A DNA stretch of 33,866 nt from an uncultured Bacteriovoracaceae bacterium (GTDB lineage Bacteria; Bdellovibrionota; Bacteriovoracia; Bacteriovoracales; Bacteriovoracaceae): assembly GCA_913053615.1 (NCBI GenBank), contig CAJXHA010000006.1:1-33866 (forward strand). Reading direction: 5' to 3'. Position numbers and translations under genes: made by a program. Of this stretch, positions 26,990 through 33,866 are shown piece by piece. Under the pieces are notes generated by a model. It saw only the letters and a list, made by a program, of their open reading frames with translations, was not told the DNA's origin and searched no databases. Position 1 is the stretch's first letter. Every line of letters begins with the position of its first letter.

Positions 26990-27207
26990 ATCAAAAAATT
27001 AAAGACATGATTTACAAAAACATTAAACTTGATGACCTTACTAATGATTGTATTGATGAGGTTTTGGAGCCAGCTTTAAAAGAAGCTGTAAAAAAATCAC
27101 CAACAACTTTAGATGATTTAGCTTTAGCAAAGTTTTATCCAGACCTTGAGGAGATCGTTAAACTCAAAGTTAAGGAATATTACGCTAAGCTTTTAGGTCA
27201 AAACTAA
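26986..27207 (+). CDS. Small hypothetical phage protein
   Basis: 73 aa, overlaps the preceding gene. Confidence 0.55.
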   Translation: MNQKIKDMIYKNIKLDDLTNDCIDEVLEPALKEAVKKSPTTLDDLALAKFYPDLEEIVKLKVKEYYAKLLGQN

Positions 27208-27383
27208 TGAGATTTTTTAAGTATCTCAATATCGCAAAAATGGTTATTGATGGCGTTCGTGCAGTTGTTCGAGCAGTCAGAAAGGATAAACCAAAAAATA
27301 GATTTGAAAGGGTCTTAGAGGATATTGATGATGTAACAGATGTAATTGCTATTCCTAGTGAGAGCGAAAATGATCGAGTTTGA
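27207..27383 (+). CDS. Small hypothetical phage protein (58 aa)
   Basis: MRFFKYLNIAKMVIDGVRAVVRAVRKDKPKNRFERVLEDIDDVTDVIAIPSESENDRV; start overlaps upstream stop. Confidence 0.5.
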   Translation: MRFFKYLNIAKMVIDGVRAVVRAVRKDKPKNRFERVLEDIDDVTDVIAIPSESENDRV

Positions 27384-27528
27384 TTTCAGTGTAATTATTC
27401 CTTTTTTGCCTGTGTTGTTTTTTCTTGCACGAATAAGTCACAACACAGGTAAAATGGCTCAAAAAGTTGATGGTCATGAAAAAAGGCTAGATCACATCGA
27501 AAAAAAGATATTTTTTGTTAAAAAGTGA
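27370..27528 (+). CDS. Holin-like small TM/coiled-coil protein
   Basis: MIEFDFSVIIPFLPVLFFLARISHNTGKMAQKVDGHEKRLDHIEKK; equivalent of 18235-18501. Confidence 0.5.
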   Translation: MIEFDFSVIIPFLPVLFFLARISHNTGKMAQKVDGHEKRLDHIEKKIFFVKK

Positions 27529-27589
27529 TTATTTTTGTCACTTTTTGTCACTTTTTGACATTTTCAAAAAAAAATCTAACAATTATCTC

Positions 27590-27826
27590 ATGAAAATTTT
27601 ATTCTTATTATTACTAACAGTTTCTTGTTCTCAGTTCGCTACAAGTGAGTGGGTTTCTGATAATACTTACAAGGTTAAGTGTCCACAGCAATATGATTCT
27701 TCTTGTTATAAGAAAATTGAGAAAGATTTGTGCCCTAATGGTCATAAAATATTGCACAAGAAAGAGCCTTTAATTGGCCAATACGAAGTAGTTGTAAGAT
27801 GCGAACAAAAAGAGGGAACTAAATAA
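27590..27826 (+). CDS. Cys-rich lipoprotein
   Basis: MKILFLLLLTVSCSQ lipobox; NTYKVKCPQQYDSSCYKKIEKDLCPNGHKIL. Confidence 0.75.
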   Translation: MKILFLLLLTVSCSQFATSEWVSDNTYKVKCPQQYDSSCYKKIEKDLCPNGHKILHKKEPLIGQYEVVVRCEQKEGTK

Positions 27827-27834
27827 TACCTAAA

Positions 27835-27863
27835 ATGCACGGATAATTTTCGTTATCGTGCGT
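27835..27863 (+). repeat. Accessory dif-like sequence with 1-bp insertion
   Basis: ATGCACGGATAA-TTTTCG-TTATCGTGCGT, 63 bp left of the intact dif. Confidence 0.6.
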
Positions 27864-27897
27864 GCCAATAAAACTCAAGTGATTTCAAAGAGTTAAA

Positions 27898-27925
27898 ATG
27901 CACGATAATGTTTCTTATCGTGCAT
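27898..27925 (+). promoter_or_regulatory. Intact dif-like XerC/XerD site (attR, probable chromosomal dif)
   Basis: ATGCACGATAA-TGTTTC-TTATCGTGCAT: perfect 11-bp inverted arms, 6-bp centre. Confidence 0.82.
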
Positions 27926-28001
27926 TTTTTATGCTGCTATTTGACGTGAATTTATTTCAATTTCCTATGATGCCACTGCCTTTTCACATATGATTTAACC
28001 C

Positions 28002-28718
28002 ATGAAAACTCTAATATTATCCCTATTCATATTAGCAAACTTTTCTACTCATCTTATGGCACGCGAAATCATTATCGATGGATTCTTTTTAGATTTAGAA
28101 GATTTTAATAATGATTATCGTTCAACATCAACTTATGATGAGATCGCCGCCGAGGAATATATCACCAAAATTAATAGAAATGCCCGTACAAATGCCAGAG
28201 AAATTGCAGAAAATATAACTTTGGCCGCACAATGTGCACAAGTTGATGCCATCTACCTACTGGCAAAAATTCACCAAGAATCTACTTTTTATATTAGTGC
28301 TAATTCTAGTACAGGAGCCGCTGGACTCTCACAGATGACTGGTGTGGCAATTCAAGAAGTAAAAGATCAATTAGGTATTCGTGGCAGTCGCTATGCTCGT
28401 TCAAGTGTTATTAGAAGCCTAAGAAATGACTTAAAGAATTGTTTAGGTATAAGTGCCTATAATGAACTCTATGCTTTGTATCGTGACAAGACGAAGTATC
28501 AAATTAAGCAAGTTTATAAAAGAGATATTAAGCAAAGTATTTTAGCGGGTGCTATAATTTTAAAGATTTTCTTAACTAAGAATTATAGTCCCAATAGAAG
28601 CTTACGTGAAAACTACCGCCGTGCACTTGAAGATTATAATGGCGAAAGTACACGTGCTCAATATGCTCAGTCTATTATAGATAAGGCAAGTTTGATACGA
28701 GCACGTTTTAATAATTAA
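28002..28718 (+). CDS. Secreted SLT-type lytic transglycosylase-like protein
   Basis: Signal peptide; AIYLLAKIHQESTFYISANSSTGAAGLSQMT. Confidence 0.8.
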   Translation: MKTLILSLFILANFSTHLMAREIIIDGFFLDLEDFNNDYRSTSTYDEIAAEEYITKINRNARTNAREIAENITLAAQCAQVDAIYLLAKIHQESTFYISANSSTGAAGLSQMTGVAIQEVKDQLGIRGSRYARSSVIRSLRNDLKNCLGISAYNELYALYRDKTKYQIKQVYKRDIKQSILAGAIILKIFLTKNYSPNRSLRENYRRALEDYNGESTRAQYAQSIIDKASLIRARFNN

Positions 28719-28735
28719 AGTTGTAAGTAACTAAC

Positions 28736-29266
28736 CTATTTTTTCACTCCACAATGTGGCATATAATCACCAGCATAAGGATTAACTACTTCTTCAGACT
28801 TTGTAATATTTTGAATCCAATATTTCTTAAGCATTGGACAATAATAGCGTGAATAACTCTTATTAGGTGCATGTTTTTCTAATACAACTAATAAACCTTG
28901 TGAAACCGTATCCATAGCATCACGCTTTATTTCAATATTATCTTTCTCACTAATTTCTTTTAACTTTTTCTTTGTATAAGTAAGTGTTTTAGCAATCTTT
29001 TCATCTTCAATCTTATCAATTTCCACAATTAAATCTTTTGCCAATTTATTTATAGCTTCAATTTTATTTTCAAAGAAAGCTGAGTGTAACTCCTCATATT
29101 TCTTTAATACATTATTAAAGGCCTCATTACTTTTTCCGTGCTTATGTTCTTTATGCTTATGACTCTCTTTACTCATTTGCATCGATTTATGATTTTTATG
29201 AGCATCTTCAGCGTGGGCAAAATTTAAAAGTAAAATTAAACTAATCATTAAAGTTTTCATATTCAA
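28736..29266 (-). CDS. Periplasmic heavy-metal-associated protein (DUF3347-like)
   Basis: Signal peptide, His-rich HKNHKSMQMSKESHKHKEHKHGK, C-terminal YYCPMLKKYW...NPYAGDYMPHCG. Confidence 0.6.
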   Translation of the reverse strand: MNMKTLMISLILLLNFAHAEDAHKNHKSMQMSKESHKHKEHKHGKSNEAFNNVLKKYEELHSAFFENKIEAINKLAKDLIVEIDKIEDEKIAKTLTYTKKKLKEISEKDNIEIKRDAMDTVSQGLLVVLEKHAPNKSYSRYYCPMLKKYWIQNITKSEEVVNPYAGDYMPHCGVKK

Positions 29267-29806
29267 TCTCCTTATTTTTTATTTTATATTCTAAAACATA
29301 ACTAAATATCACAGGTACAATAAATAAAGTAATGAGCTCAATCGCCATTCCACCAAGAGTAGGTATTGCCATTGGTTTCATTACTTCACTCCCCTGCCCA
29401 GTCGCCCACATAACTGGTAATAATGCAATGACTGTCGTTGTTGTAGTCATCACAAGTGGACGAATTCTTCTAGATCCTGCTTCACTAATTGTATCTTTCA
29501 GACTTTGCCAGTCCTTAGGTGTATTATTTGTAAGTGAATCCTTTAAAAAAGTCATCATCACAACACCATCATCAACAGCAATTCCAAAGAGCGCTATAAA
29601 ACCAACCCAAACGGCAACAGAACTATTAAAACCACCTAACCATAGTAGAATAAGTCCACCTGAAGCGGCAATAGAGATAACACTAAAAATAATCGAACTC
29701 AGACTAAATAATCTAAAATTAAAATATATTATGAGCAAATTAATCAATAAAGAAAGTGGTATAAGTATCATCAGTCTTTTTGTTGCTCTTGCCTGGTTTT
29801 CAAATT
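29241..29806 (-). pseudogene. C-terminal remnant of CusA-type heavy-metal RND efflux pump
   Basis: GIAVDDGVVMMTFL, RIRPLVMTTTTTVIALLPVMW, PMAIPTLGGM; in-frame stop TAG just upstream, rest of pump absent. Confidence 0.8.
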
Positions 29807-30155
29807 GACCCTATTAATACTTAGCTGATTTTGTATAAGGTTTATATCCATCGAAGTGATAGGGTTAAATGTGAAATGCTTGAAGTTTGAAACTACATAA
29901 GAATTAAGTTCAACTTGATAATCAGATGAGCTTTCATGATAGCAAAGATCTGATTCATTATGATTACATTCTTTATCTTTATTAGATTTTTCTTTCTTAC
30001 TATGACAACAAGAGTGTTTATTCTGGGCCTTATGTTGCTTTTTCTTAACTATTTTCGCGAGACGACTAAGCTCATTTTACTTCACAATTAATTGCGTAAG
30101 CCTGAACACTCACGATACAAAAGCAAATAAATGTTAAAACTAGTTTTTTTATCAT
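29771..30155 (-). pseudogene. Frameshifted Cys/His-rich exported protein remnant
   Basis: MIKKLVLTFICFCIVSVQAYAINCEVK then stop; coding resumes in another frame as ELSRLAKIVKKKQHKAQNKHSCCHSKKEKSNKDKECNHNESDLCYHE. Confidence 0.55.
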
Positions 30156-30256
30156 ATGCTTCTTTATTCTAACATAATACTTTACGGTAAAACAATAAGA
30201 TGACTTTATATAAGGATACATAACCCCATGATATTACATCGATATTTTCAAGAAAT

Positions 30257-31006
30257 ATGTCAATTTTCCCTGACTTTAAAGAGTTTTTATACTATTTAGA
30301 GTTTATGACTCAATTAATACCTTTTGAAAATGTTCTACTAAGCTTTATACCCTTAATCATTCTTATCATTATTTTATATTCACTTATAGGTGATGTGAAA
30401 CGATTCATTATCGCTTCCCTTAGAATGCTATTACAATTAGTCGCTATTGGTTACTTATTAAAAAGCTTATTCTCAAATGAAAATGACTTACTTACACTAC
30501 TTGCACTATTAGTGATGTTGATTATGGCAGCCATCATTAGTATGAGTAGTGCTTATAAGAAAAATTTCAAGCTTTATACACTTAGCTTTGTCTCTTTATT
30601 ATTTGGCGCCTTTCCAACTTTGGTTTTTATGACTTATTTCATTATTCCTAGCGATAATTGGTTAAAGATAAGTTTTATCATACCACTGGCAGGAATGATT
30701 TTTTCTCAGGCCATGAATGTGATGAGCTTAGCACTAGAGCGCTTTCAAAAAGAAAGAGAGCATAATGATTATAGCCAAGCCCGTAAGCTCGCTCTGAAGG
30801 CCTCATTAATTCCTATAACGAATACATTTATGGCGGTTGGTCTGGTCTCATTTCCTGGCATGATGACTGGACAGATCCTTGCAGGCATAGAGCCTTTGAT
30901 TGCAGTACGCTATCAAATAATTATTATGACTATGGTCTTTAGCTCAGTGGCTTCTAGCACAATGATTTTACTCTATTTAATGCAAAAATTAGAATCAGAT
31001 CATTAA
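30257..31006 (+). CDS. FetB/UPF0014-type ABC transporter permease
   Basis: Multi-TM; LVAIGYLL, AMNVMSLALERF, SFPGMMTGQILAGIEPLIAVRYQI typical of FetB. Confidence 0.88.
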   Translation: MSIFPDFKEFLYYLEFMTQLIPFENVLLSFIPLIILIIILYSLIGDVKRFIIASLRMLLQLVAIGYLLKSLFSNENDLLTLLALLVMLIMAAIISMSSAYKKNFKLYTLSFVSLLFGAFPTLVFMTYFIIPSDNWLKISFIIPLAGMIFSQAMNVMSLALERFQKEREHNDYSQARKLALKASLIPITNTFMAVGLVSFPGMMTGQILAGIEPLIAVRYQIIIMTMVFSSVASSTMILLYLMQKLESDH

Positions 31007-31555
31007 ATCGCTAAATAAGATTGTACCCATTAATGTAAGTTCATCATAAACTTTCGCCACAGCACCTCCAGCAACCTTTGGAGGTTTAATCCCAAAGTGA
31101 CTAAAGTTTCCTTCGTATTTTACATCAATGGCTTCTTTATTATCCTCATTTAATGAAATTGAAAAAGTAACATCAATTGGAGAGTCAGTGGCATTAAGCT
31201 TTCCTTTAATATTTTTTAAATCCCCACTTTTTAAATTAATGATATCAAGCTTACTTAAATTAAAATTAAACTCAATATTTGGATTTTTCTTACCTTTTAG
31301 AATTAAGACCACCTCTTTATCACGATCAGAGTCACCACTATCAAAACTGTCTTTAGGAATGATAATAGTGAAATCGTTATTTACAGATTTTTTAATATTT
31401 ATATTCTTACTCACACCTATTGGTATTACTTCTTTAAATAAGAACATTCTCTTGCGTGTCTTCCAAGCCACATAAGATGAATCACTTGGTGGGTTAAATT
31501 CATCTGCAATTACAGAAGTCATTAAAAAAGTAAGTAGTAAAAAAAGTGTTTTCAT
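30995..31555 (-). CDS. YceI-like secreted protein
   Basis: Signal peptide; overall pattern ending in FSHFGIKPPKVAGGAVAKVYDEL. Confidence 0.55.
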   Translation of the reverse strand: MKTLFLLLTFLMTSVIADEFNPPSDSSYVAWKTRKRMFLFKEVIPIGVSKNINIKKSVNNDFTIIIPKDSFDSGDSDRDKEVVLILKGKKNPNIEFNFNLSKLDIINLKSGDLKNIKGKLNATDSPIDVTFSISLNEDNKEAIDVKYEGNFSHFGIKPPKVAGGAVAKVYDELTLMGTILFSDLMI

Positions 31556-31659
31556 AATAGATCCTCAACTCCCAACAAGGGTTTCAACATAAGTGCAATT
31601 GTTCACTGATTTATTACTTATTATATAAAAAAAATAAATTATGGACTAATATTGGCAAT

Positions 31660-32277
31660 TTATTCTAGGTATTTTATTCCCATACGATCAAAACCTAACT
31701 TTATTCTCTTCCATACATTATAAGCGATAGGACTAGTTCTAGGAGCTTGATTTTCTTTTAAAATCTGTATTGATTGTGACTTAATGACCGTAAGCTTTCC
31801 CCATGGGTCTTCATATTGAGTTTTACCGCGAATGACACCATAGAAGAGCTTACCTGAAGTTAAATTTAAATAACTATCCCCACCATAGATATTAAATACT
31901 GATTGAGGTGTTTTTAAGGCCATTACAGATGTAATTAGACGCTTATCAGGGTTGATCACATGAAAATAAAATTCACCATTTTTAAAAGCAAGACGGTTAT
32001 TATCTGTCTCATTTTTGTCTATAATGACTTCACCTGATTTTACGAGAACTCTATTACCATTATCATAGGTAATGACTGCAAAGGAGTCACTATCACTAGG
32101 AACACTTAATTTATAACCATTTTTTAAAGGAGTTTTTTTTATAATTTCAAGATCATTTACTTTCACTTTCCCTTCAAAATTAGTCACCATAACTTTATTG
32201 GCATAAGTATTAATTGAAAAAAGTAAAAGGGGGAGAATGCACTTAATTATCAACAGAAGCGAAGTCTCCAATATCAT
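31660..32277 (-). CDS. FecR-domain-like secreted protein
   Basis: VTNFEGKVKVN...LKNGYKLSVPSDSDSFAVITYDNGNRVLVKSGEVII. Confidence 0.6.
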   Translation of the reverse strand: MILETSLLLIIKCILPLLLFSINTYANKVMVTNFEGKVKVNDLEIIKKTPLKNGYKLSVPSDSDSFAVITYDNGNRVLVKSGEVIIDKNETDNNRLAFKNGEFYFHVINPDKRLITSVMALKTPQSVFNIYGGDSYLNLTSGKLFYGVIRGKTQYEDPWGKLTVIKSQSIQILKENQAPRTSPIAYNVWKRIKLGFDRMGIKYLE

Positions 32278-33866
32278 TTATCAATGATTCAGTTGAATAA
32301 AAGCCAGCGTCTGAGCCACCAGAGCTTGACTGATCGTCTTCATCATTAAAAAACTCTTCATATTGCTGTCTTTCCGTATCATCAGTAAAGCCACTTTCTT
32401 CAATCTCTCTCGCAATTGTATTTGCACGGGGGCTACCTTGATTACCATCACCATCTTTACTAACAAGGCTTACATATGAAGTAACAATATTTGTGTAGTT
32501 AAAAAGTGTCTCTACCCTATCTTTATTTCCCTCAAGATCATTAATCTGATCCTCAGCAAAATTAGTTCTAATAGTATCAGCTTGACTCTTATCTCTATTA
32601 AGGACTTCGTAGAGTCTATCATTCATAGTTGCAATTATGGCCTGTCTATCTGCTTTATACTTATTCTCAATAATTTGCACAATATCATTGCGATCAGTAT
32701 TACTAATATAGTCTTCTACTGTAGCTTCTGTTGCCAAACCATTTTCAATAATGAGTGTTCTCAATTCATCTTCATCACTCATACCACTATCACGAAATCT
32801 TCTGACTCTTTCTAGGTAAGCCGCAGTTTCAGCATCAGCTAATGCCTTAGTTTGTTTTAATTTATCTATATCTTCATCTTCTAATTTTAAATCTGCACAC
32901 TCAGCATCAGTAGCATTTAATTCACCATTAACAATACAGCGTGCCCTAAGCTCATCCGTATCAACAGATGTTGAACTCGCTTCTTTAATCTCTTTAGATG
33001 AAATCGATGTTATCTTATCAATGTCTTCACCATTAGGATTATACTGGCCTTCAAAAACATCATTTACATTAAGACCCTTGGCCACTTTAAAGTCATCATT
33101 TAATTCTTGTTGCTTTTGTTTAATGAGTTCCAATGTCTTCTTATAATCTACAATTTTACTAACCACATTACATGCAATTTTCCCTGACTTATCGGTATCA
33201 GGCCCAGTGGACCCTACTCGATCAATACCTAATACATCACGACAATTTTTGAGCTTCTTACCCATAAGACTATTATCATTATCTAAATCTGCTGTTGTGG
33301 CTGGCCATGTGTAAGTATTACGACATCTAAAGGCCTCACATGCAGTAGGAACAATTACCTTTGAACAAAGTACAAAACGATTTCCCAATTTAGCACCTAA
33401 GCTTCCAGCACTCGTATTCTTTGATAGGTCTAGTTCAAACCCTTTAAGCATATTTATTAAATTAGCATTTCTCCCCTTATCTTTATGACAAGGATCATTC
33501 GGGTCTGTACTTAATCGCGTACAATAATTATATTCGTGAAATACATCTCCAAACTTAGAGCTAGCTTGGTTAAAATCATGACTTGCTTGAAAGATAGTAT
33601 TAGGTTCAGCAGTTCGATCTTTACTGGTTTTAGTCCAATCTGTTTTCTTATACTTCACTCTTCCATTATTATCTTTACCATCTTCATCAGCAACTTTATA
33701 AGTATCCATAATGTTTATTTCTGATATTTTTAACTTCTTACCCTGTTCAAGTCTTTCATTAATTTGGGTATTTGTTAATGAAGAAGCAAACATAGTAAAG
33801 TAATTAGGATTACCTTTTTTACCAGCATTTTCAAGACAGTACTTTGCAAATTCAAGAGTAATATTT
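32243..33866 (-). CDS. Large hypothetical protein, N-terminus beyond window
   Basis: Minus-strand frame stays open to the window end (NITLEFAKYCLENAGKKGNPNYFTMFASS...); overlaps start of the downstream FecR-like gene. Confidence 0.7.
   Translation of the reverse strand, partial: NITLEFAKYCLENAGKKGNPNYFTMFASSLTNTQINERLEQGKKLKISEINIMDTYKVADEDGKDNNGRVKYKKTDWTKTSKDRTAEPNTIFQASHDFNQASSKFGDVFHEYNYCTRLSTDPNDPCHKDKGRNANLINMLKGFELDLSKNTSAGSLGAKLGNRFVLCSKVIVPTACEAFRCRNTYTWPATTADLDNDNSLMGKKLKNCRDVLGIDRVGSTGPDTDKSGKIACNVVSKIVDYKKTLELIKQKQQELNDDFKVAKGLNVNDVFEGQYNPNGEDIDKITSISSKEIKEASSTSVDTDELRARCIVNGELNATDAECADLKLEDEDIDKLKQTKALADAETAAYLERVRRFRDSGMSDEDELRTLIIENGLATEATVEDYISNTDRNDIVQIIENKYKADRQAIIATMNDRLYEVLNRDKSQADTIRTNFAEDQINDLEGNKDRVETLFNYTNIVTSYVSLVSKDGDGNQGSPRANTIAREIEESGFTDDTERQQYEEFFNDEDDQSSSGGSDAGFYSTESLINDIGDFASVDN

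Larger units (their letters stand above)
18948..27897 (+). mobile_element. Prophage element 2 (E2), ~8.95 kb, homologous to E1
   Basis: Bounded by dif-like repeats; gene-for-gene synteny with E1. Confidence 0.82.

Noticed and set aside
29332-29808. 158-aa plus-strand ORF
   Set aside because: Antisense shadow of the CusA remnant, whose minus-strand frame has clear RND motifs
32582-33724. Plus-strand ORFs near the window end
   Set aside because: Antisense to the long minus-strand CDS 32243-33866

Overview
AT-rich bacterial chromosome segment, possibly Bdellovibrionota/Bacteriovorax-like (low-confidence guess). The left flank holds acnA (3' part), an RDD protein, a metallophosphoesterase, secreted proteins and a rhomboid protease. 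The right flank holds an SLT transglycosylase, a decayed Cus-type metal efflux locus, a FetB-like permease, and YceI-like and FecR-like proteins. Between them (~9977-27925) lie two related but divergent ~8.95 kb elements in tandem, same orientation, with nearly the same gene order. Each encodes a winged-helix replication initiator with an origin-like iteron array plus AT-rich stretch inside its own gene, a coiled-coil protein, a HExxH metallopeptidase-like protein, a Walker A/B packaging-type ATPase, a ~35 aa transmembrane miniprotein, a candidate major capsid protein flanked by terminators, several membrane or beta-rich putative virion proteins, a membrane-anchored lytic transglycosylase, small holin-like proteins and a Cys-rich lipoprotein. 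No tail, terminase, portal, integrase or rolling-circle Rep genes are visible. The pair is bounded and separated by copies of a dif-like Xer site (ATGCACGATAA-TGTTTC-TTATCGTGCAT, perfect 11-bp inverted arms at 27898-27925). Best interpretation: two tailless, probably membrane-containing (double-jelly-roll/corticovirus-like) prophages integrated one after the other at the chromosomal dif site by host XerCD, with a lambda-O-like intragenic origin. The capsid fold and the taxonomy are inference and need structure prediction and searches.
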